Assembly: GCF_030272615.1 (NCBI RefSeq)
Contig: NC_081415.1
Span: 511,133,873-511,197,872 of the forward strand
Reading direction: 5' to 3'
DNA length: 64,000 nt
From: Cryptomeria japonica
Lineage: Eukaryota > Streptophyta > Pinopsida > Cupressales > Cupressaceae
A program made the position numbers and the translations under genes. Under the pieces are notes generated by a model. The model was not told the DNA's origin and did no database searches. It saw only the letters and a program-made list of their open reading frames with translations. Shown one piece after another: positions 46,465 to 58,183 of this stretch. Position 1 is the first letter of the stretch, and each line of letters starts with the position of its first letter.

Positions 46465-46785
46465 TTACGGGCGAATTTTTGCCATTTACGGAGAAAAAAA
46501 AAAATCTCCATTGGCGAATTGTAATGTTTTTAAAACCCCAAAAATATTTGCATGGGTGAATTGTAACGTTTTTAAAACCAGAAAAATATTTGCATTGGCA
46601 ATTTCAACCTATTTTCAAACCATTAAAAAAAAATATTGGCGATTTGAACTTATTTTCAAACCATAAAAATAAAATATTGGCGATTTCAAGCTATTTTCAA
46701 ACCATAAAAATAAAAATATTGGCGATTTCAAGCTATTTTCAAACCATAAAAATAAAAATATTGGCGATTTCAAGATATTAACTTT
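46465..46785 (+). repeat. left subterminal repeats of hAT (TTGGCGAATT / TTGGCGATTT)
   Basis: GGCGAATT-type words recur at about 46469, 46513 and 46555 (variant ggtgaattg), then ttggcgattt words at about 46634, 46677, 46722 and 46760. The latter belong to a 41-43-bp tandem unit (ttggcgatttcaagctattt plus tcaaaccataaaaataaa) present about 4.5 times from 46594. Repeated short words near transposon ends are usual transposase-binding sites in hAT elements (family knowledge). Binding here is inference. Confidence 0.75.
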
Positions 46786-46795
46786 AAGTCATTAA

Positions 46796-47600
46796 AACAC
46801 GTGGCACACAGTCGTCATCTCTCTGCCTGGAAGACTGCCCATTAGGGCATCTCGCGACTTAGCAAAAAGCCCTTACAACTCTCTCTATCTCCAACTTGCA
46901 AGCTGAAAATGCTAAGCCTTCATAACCTTGAGATCTAGGGACTGAGGGAAACTGAACTACCACTCACCAATTCTCGACCACAAAATGTTAAGTCCTCATC
47001 ACCGCAACGACTTGGAGATAGTGGTAACTTTAACCCTTGTCACGTAGTCGCCAACATAAAACTATTTATCTCTTAACTACTAGCAATTAACTCGCAAGCT
47101 TATGGCTTGATCAGGTCTTCAAACATTTAACTTCGCGAGCTGGTGATAACCATTAAACCTAACCATAAACTATCTAGTCGCTAGCTCGTGACCTAAAAAT
47201 GCTAACATTAAACAAACATGAGAGCTAGCGACAACTGTATGAAATGAGTTACTCGCTAACTCTCGTGGCTATAATGTATGACATCAAACCAACTCAAGAC
47301 CTCGCGACCAAAGCAATTTCACTAACAATCTATATTGTTTTATTTGCTAAGCTCGGTAACATAAAACGCTAACACCCAAAAAACCTGAGACCTCGCGATG
47401 TAAACCCAAACCAACTTGTCACCAGCTCGTAGCTTGATCACGTCTTCAGACATTTTACCTCGCGAGCTAGCGATAACCATAAAACTTAACCACAAACTAT
47501 CTAGTCGCTAGCTCGTGGCTTGATCACGTCTTTAGACATTTTACCTCATGAGCTAGTGATAACCATAAGGCTTGGATGCTGACTCATTCCTAAGGGACTA
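46796..47600 (+). repeat. left inner motif array (CTCGCGAGC type)
   Basis: Words such as ctcgcgac, gctagctcgt, cgcgagctagcgat and ctcgctaac recur about every 30-60 bp. A phrase gcttgatca-gtcttcagacattt plus tacctcgcgagc occurs three times (about 47106, 47430 and 47517). The subsegment 47301-47415 aligns in the same orientation with 54672-54770 (31-base block with two mismatches). The array lies beyond the 3' end of the accessory gene. Confidence 0.75.
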
Positions 47601-48889
47601 GTTTGAAGATTTCTCTTGAGTCAAGGTTGATTAGACAAGCAAGGATGACGGTTTCAGAGGCATAAAAGGATTTGATAGCTTCTGAGTTAGAGATGGGAGA
47701 TCACGGATTTCTCTGAGAAATAAGAGCTCAGGTTGCTTGTTGTCAGGGATTTTGAAGCAGAATTTGTCCAATCAAGGAGGAATAAAATCAGAACAAAATC
47801 ATTCACAATAGATGAGCCTTAGCAAGATATAGTGGATTAAGGATTTGATAGGCATGATGATGACTTCTAGAGTCTATAGTCATGTTGGAAACCACCAAAA
47901 TGATAATTTTTCACGTGAATGCAGAATGAGCATCACCAAATGAAGTGTGAAAATGTTATAAATACAATGGAGTGGTGACTTAATTGGTAGAAGAGAAAAT
48001 AAACTTTTTTCATTTTCTAAGAGTGGTTTTTTTCCTTAGAAAGGAAGATGATGTTTGAGCAGGATTGTGCATGGAGTTGCACTTGTTGTGTGCTCTGTGA
48101 TACCGGATGGGTGTTTTTTTGTTTTCTGCTATGTGAGTTTGTTTATTGTTAGAGGGGTTGTGAAAGTGAGAAGGATTGCCAGAGGGAGTGTGAAACCCTT
48201 TTCTTATCAAGAAAGGCCATGCATGGTACATCCTCTGCTTCTACTCTGCCATAGGATGGTAGGGAGCTTGAAGAAGGAGCCTGTAGAGGAATGAAAGAAG
48301 GATTTGTTTGGGTGGGGAGTGGCAGCTAGTCATCTTTGTGATGACATGGAAGCTACAACCCCTCCCCAACATATTACATTTACCCTAAAGCTCCTCTTTC
48401 CACTTTCCTTGATCGTGGGCATGAAGGCTCGAGCTCATCTTTCCATTTTCTCTATTCTTGGGCATGAAGGCTTCCTCCTCTATTTGGAAATGATCTGTTG
48501 GACAGAACATAACATCTCACATTCCATCCAAAGGCATCAAGGTGATAATGGCATGGCTCAAGTAGTTTTGCAAGTTGTATAGTCATTGGGGTTCCTTTTC
48601 TAGTTCCAGTAGTGATTCTTCATTCTAGACTCTAGGTGAAGGGAGCAAGTTGTATACTATATAGTCATTTATATAGCAAATAAAAAGCATTTAGTGTCAA
48701 TCTTTGTGTAGGTTCTTGAAGGAGTTATATATAAATTATTAAATTTATTGTGTATGATTGTATCTCTTTGAAATGATTAGAATCATGAGATTTAACTTTT
48801 TTCATTTGTTGCATTGTTATGGTGTATGTAATTTTTCATTTAAATTTTCTGTTAGTCTCGAATCATAATACATATTAAGGATTCACCTC
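47601..48889. other. unassigned inner part of hAT element
   Basis: A plus-strand frame with a single stop spans 48055-48582. It encodes a hydrophobic segment (VCSVIPDGCFFVFCYVSLFI) and then AASHLCDDMEATTPPQHI. I know no family for it, and it may be chance. The rest has no coding appearance. Confidence 0.3.
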
Positions 48890-48964
48890 ATTGTAATTGG
48901 TGGGCGGATTATAGACAATCATAGAAGTTCTATGATTGTCTATAATCCGCCCACCAATTACAAT
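48890..48964. repeat. perfect 37-bp inverted repeat with a 1-bp centre
   Basis: 48890-48926 (starting attgtaattggtgggcggat) is the exact reverse complement of 48928-48964, with a single G between. There is no mismatch in 37 base pairs, unlike the surrounding decayed sequence. It can form a hairpin or cruciform. It may be a recent foldback event, a functional structure or an assembly artefact. Confidence 0.95.
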
Positions 48965-49250
48965 ATATATTACATAAACATCCATAACATATAAAATCAT
49001 AAGACTCAAGAGTATTAAGAATGAAAGTATTACTATTAATCACCACAATAGATAGGAATACATTATACAACATAAGTAGTAAAACTATTAAACACCACAA
49101 TAGATAGGAATACAACATATATTACATAAACATCCATAGCATATAAAATCATAAGACTCAAGAGTATTAAGAATGAAAGTATTACTATTAAACACCACAA
49201 TAGATAGGAATACATTATACAACATAATTAGTAAAACATCAAGACAACAG
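48963..49250 (+). repeat. 152-bp tandem duplication
   Basis: The unit starting atattacataaacatccat at 48967 recurs at 49119 with few changes and includes a shared caccacaatagataggaata phrase. It adjoins the perfect inverted repeat. Confidence 0.85.
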
Positions 49251-49650
49251 ACCAGTGCCTTATCCTAGGGCATAGACTCTAGAGTCACTTTAAACTTACA
49301 ATTCAAGACAACCTGATAATAAACTTCAATAATGAATAATGCCATTACATACACAACCCAGATTCATATGTAAACTGAAAAACCCTTGACCATTCAATTC
49401 ACAGTGAAAACATAAATTCAACACAAAGACAACTATGTGAAGATCTCAAACTGCAAATGATATTGATATTATATTCATAATGATATCAGAAAGTAAATTC
49501 ACAATGCGATTCAAGTTTTCAACTATGCACTTATCAAATTCTTGAATAGTTGAGCTATTATAAATTTATAACTATATAAGAGTTTTCAAGTTCAACATCA
49601 ATAAAAGTGGCCAACTGGCCATCCCTCTCTACTGATCGAAAATAAATAGA

Positions 49651-52600
49651 TTACTGTGAGCAATCTTGGGTAGCAACCTCAACCTAAGATTTGTTCTTTG
49701 CCTTTGGCTTTAGCATGGCTTGCCACCTATCCGCCTCTTTGTCTATTGGCCAACTGAATGCCTTTACCTCTTCCAACTTTGCAACTGAATCTATCCATCT
49801 GGCATCTATAACTACCCTAGACTCAACAATAAATTTTACATGGTCAACCTCAACCTTGAACAGTGAATCAAGCAGACCATTAAGGAAATCAGCATCAACC
49901 TATTCATTTACATGCTTGATTATTTCTTCTTGCTCTAGAATCAAATCAAATTCGCTGGTCCAATTAGAAACTGATTTCAACTATCCATTACTACCATAAA
50001 TTGAAGGCACCAATTTACTATAACCTTCCCCAAATGTCTGCAATTTTTCATTTATAAGCACATCCTTCCTTGTGAAAAATGCATAAGCTGCATTCATTAC
50101 CTCCACCATGTCTTTGGTGTCACTAATCTTGGGAGGGAACTCATCACTATACATCATTGTAGTATCTAGCTTATCGATTAATCTGCTTCTTCCTGACCAA
50201 ACATTGAACAAAGGTCCAAGAAAAGCGACAGCCTCTGAGGATGTTTTACTTGCCTCTGTCAAAGAAATGTGCAAATCATGCACTACCATCAATTTTCCTT
50301 TCAATACATTAATCCTGTGTTTCAGAATTCTTGACACAACAGAGATAGCCTTGACATTTTGTTCCTTTTCAAGCTTTTCAATTTTCCCCATGTATTCCTC
50401 CATTTTTGCTATCACATCAGCTGGTATTTCTTGTACTTGTTCTGTAATCTATATTGGAGGGGGCTCATTTGTAATTTTTTCTTTCAAATCCACTAACTCT
50501 TCCTCTAGAGCGCCCTTTTTCATCAGTGTCTCTTCATATTTTTTATTCAATGTAATCAATTGGGTATATGTTTCTATGTATCTTCTTGACAAATCCTCTG
50601 TTTTTGATAAATTCATGAAAGAAACTTGAGTCAAAAAAGAGGCAATCTCTGTGTCAGTTGTGTTTTGCAAGTTCTAGATCATTCTATCAGCTTTATTTTC
50701 TACTTGGATATTTAGAAGGTGGGGCTTTTGAGGGGAAGGGGCCAAAGACCAAGCAACAAGTATCTTTGACTTAGGATTAAATCCTGATCCTCTTATTACA
50801 TCTCCAATTTCAAATTAAGTTTTGAACATTGGGTCCTCTTGCTTCCTAATCTGATCAATAATAAAAGTAGACTGGATATCCCAGTCAGGCATCATAATCA
50901 TACCAGTACTCTTAATCAATTGTCTTGCCTGTTCCACAGATATTTGCTCCCTATCAGGATCATATTACTGCAGTGCCTCGATGATCTCCTGTTTCTTTTC
51001 TTCATTTGCTTCCTCTATGATCAGATTTTGTCTTAATTGTTTTTGTTTCAATCTTGACAAAAAAATTTTAAATTCATCTGACTTAATAAAGTCATCATCT
51101 TTCATGAATTCATTTGACAACATCACACTCTCATCAAAGCCTTGAGCAAGGGCTTCATTTGTTTCTCCCTATTCTTCATTCTGCCCTGCTTCTCTGAGAT
51201 GTGTCCTTATTTGATGAAAGTATTGTCCTTGTTCTATAACAATTGCTCTAGCAGGGTCTCTCCTCACAATTGTACCGACCTCACTGGTTTTTTGTTTCTT
51301 CGCAGGTGGGGTAGATTGAACTTCATCCCCACTCTCTACATCATCAGTATGAGCACACACACTAAGTGGCCTCTTGCCATGTGAAGAATGTACATCTTGG
51401 GGGTCTTGCTACTGAGCAACCACTTTAGAATCTGGAATTGGAGGCATTTGTTCCATCAGAGTTTCATATAAACTCAACATTTTGTTAATCCTCTCTAGGT
51501 ATGGGCTATCAGGGCAAAAACCTGAGAAACTAGGGTCAGCAGCCTTCAATTCTGCTTCAACTCTCATCAAATTTTTCCATTTTCTTCTCCTTTCTTGTAC
51601 TTCATTTTTTCTTAGCAAATTTCTAACCACATCTTCATCATCCAATGGTTCATGGTCCTTTATTGTGGCCCAAGGTGTCATTTTTGGCATTGCTATTTTA
51701 ATAAATTATTCCAGATCACAGAATCTAGACACAACATTAACCAACCTATACTATTTAAGGAAATTGTTTACTTCATCAAAGCAACTCCTACCAATGGTAA
51801 AATCAGATGCAACCCAAAGCCTAGGAAGAAAAGAACCCTTCTTGTGTTTATCAAGGTATTCTTTTTGAACTAGGGTCAATTGCCAGATAAACTCCATAAA
51901 AGCAATCCTAACTGGAACAAACTTTGGTAAAATATGGGGAGGCTGAGGACACCCATAGACTCTGATCATAGAAAAGTTATCAAAAAAATAAAAGTCCCCC
52001 TAGTTATGTGAAATAGACTAGTTTGGAACAAGCTGGTAAGGTCTCAAAACTCTCCTAACATCAATTGACAATCGTTCCCTAGTTATTCCTAGCATTTCCA
52101 TAATTGGCGAAACAATCCAATTTTCAAAGAAAAGGAAAGAAGAATGGGGAGAACTAATGTCCCAAACCTGGGTGCATCTTTGTATTGGCATTAAGACACT
52201 GAGTTCTTCTTTGAAAAGCTCCAATTCTTTATCCAAGAACTCAACATTATAGAACAAGATTAAATGCATTAGCAATGAATAATGCTTGAAGGGCTGGGTG
52301 CACCACTCTGAATTTCAACTAGAGCATTATGAATGTGTTCAACCACATAGCCCACATAATCATAATCTTTGTTAACATCTGGGTGTTGAATGTCCATGGC
52401 CATCATCAGTAATTCAACTGACACTGTTGAATCTCCATCAAAACCCAGCACTTTGCATAATCCATAAATTGTACAATGCATATAATGGTGGAAAGTTGTG
52501 ATGTCAAATGGTGGTTCGATACTCTCTGGAATTATAACCGGCTTCCTATCCACCCTAGGCATGTATCTAGGGATTGCATGCTTCTTGATAACACCTTTGT

Positions 52601-53120
52601 ATTTATCATAATCCTCTGCAATCCGCTCCAAATCTATATCTGTACATGCAGAACCAGTAATCTAGAAAGCTTCAACAAAGCTAGCTCTATTAATTGAAAC
52701 TAGGGAAAACTGGTTCTTTCTTCTGATTACCCTAGATACTAGGCAATAGCATTTGGCCAACTCTTTGATCAAATCCACATCAACATACACATCTGGCACA
52801 ATTAACTTTGCCATATTTAAATCCCAAGGGTTTGACATTGGGACACCCTTAACCCTATTATTCCAAAAATACTCAAACAGAGCATAACCAGTCATATTAG
52901 GTGTGGTAGGGTTTCTGCACTGGCTAAATAAATCTCTCCATGCCAAATGATTTGTATTCAAAGCAACGGAAGTCCCAGGCATCAAATCTACAAATTCCTC
53001 TTTGTATTTCTTAACCATCATTTCCTCAGTGGCACTGGCCTTGGAACCTCCAGGTTCTCCTGGTCCACTTGTGATGGGCTTGGACTTGGAACCTCCAGTA
53101 GCACTCGTCGCCTGGCTCAT
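49651..53120 (-). pseudogene. hAT accessory gene: about 1,155-codon unassigned protein
   Basis: A single long minus-strand reading can be followed from ATG 53120 (MSQATSATGG) to TAA at 49653-49651. An alternative upstream ATG lies at 53183. It is interrupted by about 13 in-frame stops (first at 52664) and one frameshift near 52300. In order it has a Ser/Gly/Lys-rich N-terminus, a globular part (LMPGTSVALNTNHLAWRDLF, YALFEYFWNNRVKGVPM, TTFHHYMHCTIYGLCKVLGF), a basic-acidic part with a possible nuclear-localisation motif (PPAKKQKTSE near 51308), a Gln/Glu-rich part, and a coiled coil (ITLNKKYEETLMKKGALEEE near 50550). No transposase, polymerase, gag zinc knuckle or protease motif is visible. 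It lies downstream of the transposase in the same direction. I do not recognise the family and assign no function. Confidence 0.7.
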
Positions 53121-53199
53121 TTTAGCTATAGGAGAAAAACTTAACCAATTTTCTGAAATGTTTTGAGTTCTCACACCCAACACTCCGAATTCTCCAACA

Positions 53200-54880
53200 T
53201 TGTTTCAGAGCTCAATTCACTGGATTACCTCGAAGATAGAATGCATTAATGCAATTATACAAAACCTCAACTTGATCATGCAATTTATGGTATTTACTAT
53301 TTGGGTGCCATCACTTCTCTCAAGTCTCATTAATTGCCACACTTGCATGAACTAGCTAGTAGCTACAGTCTGTGGCATTAATTCAAACTTCAAACTGAAG
53401 TACTCGAGTGAAATTTGAATTCATGCCCTTATATTTGATTGGCGATTGGCATTCAAAACTTTTACAAAACCTGGCAAACAAGTCCACGTGTTAGCGAGTT
53501 AGTGACAATGCTGCCAAATTCTCTTAATCGCAAGCTCGCAACCCCTTTTACGAATCCTCAAAGAATCTCACGAGTGAGCAACAGCTGTTGATCTAACAAA
53601 ACAACTTATTTCATCGCAAGCTCGCAACTAGAAACTTAACTTGACTTAAACCCTTGCAATCCTGCGATAAGAAGACACTTAACCGCCATCGCATGCTCGC
53701 AACACTTTTTGACTTAAGACTTACAAACCCGCGAGCATGTAATGACCACAAAATCAGACCAAAACTAAACAACTTCAAAACCTGCGAGCAAGCGACTTAA
53801 CCCCATTGCATGATTGCAAATTAAAATGACCTAACCGTGAACACCTCGCAACCTTGCGATAACATAAAATAACATCCAGTCGCAACCTCGCAACATAAAA
53901 TGGTATTTGGGAATGGGCACCGTCATTAATGCAATTGTACAAATGTCAAAATCTCGGCTAGATCATGCAAGCCGTCACTTCTCTCAGGTCTCATTAATTG
54001 CCACACTTGCATGAACTAGCTACCGTGGCATTTGATTGCGATTGCCATTCAAAACTTTTATAGAACTCAACAAACAAGTCCACGTGTCAATCACCCATCT
54101 TTAATCACACACTCTCAACCGGTTATAACAATTAGGAAAGGAACCGGCAAGTTAGCGACAATGCTACCAAATCCTCTTAATTGCAAGCTCACAACCCCTT
54201 TTACGAATCCTTAAAGAATCTCACGAGTGAGCGACAGCCATTGATCTTCATCAAGCCCTTCAGTCACAACCTCGCAACAATATTAGTAATATTCTTTCTT
54301 TACCTATGAGCAAGCGACCACTGCAAATATAACAAAATAACTTATTTCATCGCAAGCTCACAACTCCAAACTTAACTTGACTTAAACCCTTGCGATCCCA
54401 TGACAACAAGGCACTTAACCACCATCGTATGCTCGCAACACTTTTTGACTTAAGACTTACAAATCGGCGAGCATGCGATGACCACAAAATTAGACCAAAA
54501 CTTACCTGTCACCAGATCACAACTTAAAATGCTAAACAACTTCAAAACCTGCAAGCAAGTGACGAAACCAACTAAGCTCGATAAACTACATCTCATGATT
54601 GCAAATTAAAATGACTTAACCACAAACACCTTGCAACCGTACGACAACATAAAATCACACCCAGTCGGAAACTCGCGACCAAAGCGATTTCATTAACAAT
54701 CTCCACCTCGCTAACATAAAATGCTAATGCTCAAAAAACAAGAGACCTCATGATTTAAACCCAAACCAACAGGTCCAACACTTGTTAACTCGCCACTTAA
54801 ATTGTTAAACATGAAGTTTATTTGCGAGTTAGAGATGAAACATTAAACATGTCTAACTAACCGGTTTGACCACACTTGAC
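53200..54880 (+). repeat. right inner motif array with 650-760-bp tandem duplication
   Basis: Words such as cgcaagctcgcaac, ctcgcaacc, gcgagcaagcgac and gcgagcatgcgat recur densely between 53490 and 54760. The segment 53241-53895 is repeated, diverged, at 53926-54685: both contain cttctctca-gtctcattaat, acgaatcct-aaagaatctc and tgctcgcaacactttttgac. The array separates the accessory gene start from the transposase end and may hold the accessory gene promoter. It shares phrases with the left array in the same orientation, which an LTR pair or a duplicated binding-site array would both explain. Confidence 0.8.
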
Positions 54881-55345
54881 AATGACATGGACAAATAAAT
54901 AGAGGACAACTCAGATTTTCAACGCACGACAACTTCGGTTTACTAGCCAACTAAGACAAAGAAAAAACACAAAACCCTATTCGCCATGAACATCATTTTA
55001 AGCATTTACTGTAGAATAGTAGAAAGGTTCTAGCAATAACAGTTATGTAGTATGAATAATTTTATGGATCTTGTGACACAAATTGTTGCATTTCATGTTC
55101 AACATAATGTGGAACCAAATACCAATTTACTAATAATTCAATTGTTTAGTAATAATTCAAATTCATAATTTAAAATATGAAATAAGTATCCATTCTACTT
55201 CTGATTCATAAATTGAAGGAATACAATATCAAAAATCATCAATGACAACTATAGTATTGCAATTTTGCAAATTGAAATTGTAATATGACTCAAGAACTAT
55301 AGTATAATTATAAATACCTATAAATTGACTGCTAATTCACTTCAG
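54881..55345. other. gene-free gap downstream of the transposase
   Basis: AT-rich with no coding frame. It probably contains the 3' untranslated region of the transposase gene. No terminator signal can be fixed. Confidence 0.4.
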
Positions 55346-58183
55346 TTACTCAGTCCGATTGTCCAAGGCTTCTATATCCCAAATGGACTCAAGATTTGGA
55401 AACTGACTAGTACTAACAGGTTCATCTTCATTCTGAGTCAGGTATTCAAAAATGTCTTCATCTTCATGCTGACTCTGAGTCTGCGATCCATCATATTCAT
55501 TTGTCTTAGCACTAGCACTAGTAGTAACACCACTAGCTTTTAAAGTGTTGCACACCCCTCGTCTTTCACGCATAGAATTCCAGATTGCCAGTGCCCTATC
55601 ATATGGAAAATCTCTAACATTATACTGGGCTACAAACAACCTCAAGCAAGTTTCCAAATTCTTGTCTAATTTGTTTCTGATCTTTGATTTCAAAAGCCCT
55701 AGTGCACTGAAAACTCTCTCATCTTCCACTGACCCCAATATCATTGTTTGACATAAATCAACAGGTTTCAAATATTCTAGTATTGCAATACGCAATGCTT
55801 CACTTTGATCTATCCTTTTCCAAAGCATTGTGATTGATCCAGGTTCAAATGGATTCTCCAAGTTAACCAACTGTTGTTTCATAACCAATGCAAACTGTTT
55901 GCATTATTTTCTAAGATGATCTGAATTTAAAATTCCTTCTATTGGCTATCCATTGCAATATGCATCTTTTGAAAATGTCAATATCAATTCTTCTAGTTTT
56001 TTATGATACATCTTTTCGTCATTTGGATTATCTCCAATTGAATGCCAAAATTGAGGATACACACAACCCATGGCTTCAAGTATTTCTTCTCGAGGGAGTC
56101 TTTCATGAATCTTAGTTGAAACTTCATATGCAATAGACTTCAAATTATCATTAACAGATTTAACAATCCTGTCAAAATCTTCCTTTTTAACTGGTAGTGC
56201 TCTGCCTCGCTTGCCCATCTTAGATTGGTGCATTGGTATCTGAAATCCTTTTACAAAGAGACATAGCTCATTTTTGGTATTGAAATGTAAAAAAATTTCA
56301 GCATGATTCAAATCTGTAATTATCTGCCACCTAAAAAAATTTGGGCTTTGCCCTGTTAGATCTGAATATAGACCATCTAGGCTCAAGCATGTCATTTTAC
56401 GTAGAGTGCTATACTCATTAATATACATAGTTCTATCTTGGGCTTTCTTAACAAGTTTGTTCATTGAATCTAGCATGGGGAGAAGACTAGCTAAAGTTAA
56501 CAGAGTCTCTATATCACTTAACTTATGTAAGAGATCAGGAGCTTTGTCTACTGTGAGGCGTTGCTCGTACATTAGACTGATCAAGGATTGATATTCTGTT
56601 AGAACTCATTCCACTGGTCCATGTAAGGAGATTCATCTGGTCTCAACATTCCCGAGAAGCTTGTTTCCTCCTGTTACTCCCTTAGCAAAAATCTGAAATT
56701 CTACAAAATATTTAGGACTTTGATAGAAGTATGAGTGGATCTCGTGGACCAGATCTTCAACTTTTGACACTGTAGGGACATTGCTTACAATTCTATATGC
56801 TAAATTCATTTGATGGGCCATGCAGTGAATGCCAACCATGTATGGTGCAATACTAGTTTGTAATCTTGCACAAAGACTGGTCCTTTGACCTTGCATTATT
56901 GCAGCTCCATCAGCTCCAACACACACCAACTTCTTGGCAATTATCAAGTCATCCATACTAGCAATTTCATTCAAAGCTTTCTTAACTTCCAAATATAAAT
57001 TTTCTGCTATTGAATTGCCCCTCATTTTATGAACACAGAGTAGATGAGCTCGGCAGACGTGTTCTTTTACAGTATACACATGCATACAAACCCAAGCAGT
57101 GTTATCTACCACAGTAAATTCATCTATGGATAATGAAATGAAATTTGACTCTTTTACACTCTCTTGTAAATTTTTCTTTTCCACCTCAGCGAGACAGTTT
57201 TCCATTTCCCATCTAGCATTTATTGACCAATGTGACATAGGATAGTGAGGAACATTCAAAAAAGATAATAAATTACTAAATTCTGGGAAATCTTTTATAG
57301 GATGCCCTCTCAACATAATATGAAAAATAACACTCATCTGAACAGTCTTTGCTAGGTTTGCATCTTTCGCTGCATGTTCAAGCCCAACCTTGATTGTATT
57401 TCCAAATCCACTATTACCAATCACTGTCATTTTGTCATTGTGGTTATGCTCTTCATATTCCACGGCATACTTAACATGAAGACATTCTTCCTTTGATTTC
57501 CATCTTACTACTCATGTTTCCTTTCCATCTATGATCTATTTTTCATAAACCTTACCAATATGCTTTTCTATGGTGTCAAGCTTTAGCTGCATCTTCTTCT
57601 CTCTTTTTGTTTTCCAGCTACAAATATTACACCTGCATTCTGTTGGTTGTTCTTCATTGTTTGGGACTGGTTCAATGAATGGGTACTTTTCTACCCAATC
57701 AATCTTAAAACTCCTTGTCATCTCCCACTCTCGCCCCAGTTTTACTTTCCTTTTTCTTTTCTTCCTACCAACATCATCTTCAGTACTAGCATTTACATTT
57801 GAGTGAATTACCTCATTGTGTGTATCACTTACAACATCTTCTATCGTGTCGGTATTGCCATCCTCATTTGATGCATTTAACTCAATGACAATCCCACCTT
57901 GTGGTGGTGGTGAGCTACTGTGAATGGCTTCTGCAACTATAGAAGTTGATGGACCAGAAACTTTGCCAATTCCAAAGAAAGACTTTATGGTAGTATCTTT
58001 AAGTTTAAGTTTTGGGTGTTTTGATGGCCTCTCAATCCCTCCAGTTTCACCACCCTGAGGAGTCTTACCCTTATCTGACATCTCAATCCCTTCACCACCA
58101 TGAGGAGTCTCAGTCTCACCCTTGTGTGACATCTCAATCCCTTCACCACCCTGAGGAGTCTCACCCATGTCTGACTATGACAT
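55346..58183 (-). pseudogene. hAT transposase (DUF4371 / ZNF862-like type), stopped but not shifted
   Basis: One frame of about 946 codons runs from ATG 58183 to the stop at 55348-55346. It holds seven in-frame stops (58177-58175, 57538-57536, 57514-57512, 56635-56633, 56608-56606, 55948-55946, 55906-55904) and no frameshift. In order: a three-fold repeat around GGEGIEMS, a basic segment with DTTIKSFFG (PIP-box-like), a zinc-finger-like part with WVEKYPFIE, CRCNICSWKTKREK and IEKHIGK, then the RNase-H-like core with FISLSIDEFTVVD (first Asp), VGADGAAIMQG (second Asp) and IHCMAHQMNLAY. The C-terminal dimerisation region has VEDERVFSALGLLKSKIRNK, with the likely catalytic Glu. The gene would cut and reinsert the element. 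Its stops fit C-to-T or G-to-A changes. Confidence 0.9.

Noticed and set aside
50108-50629. Plus-strand open frame of 173 codons
   Set aside because: Antisense to the coiled-coil part of the accessory gene, with no motif of its own.
51482-51868. Plus-strand open frame of 128 codons
   Set aside because: Shadow of the minus-strand accessory gene in the hAT element. Ser/Phe/Leu-rich composition is typical of antisense frames.
46796-54880. LTR retrotransposon nested in the hAT, with the two inner arrays as LTRs
   Set aside because: Parts align in direct orientation, but I found no TG...CA ends, primer site, polypurine tract, gag knuckle or pol motif. Kept only as an alternative explanation.
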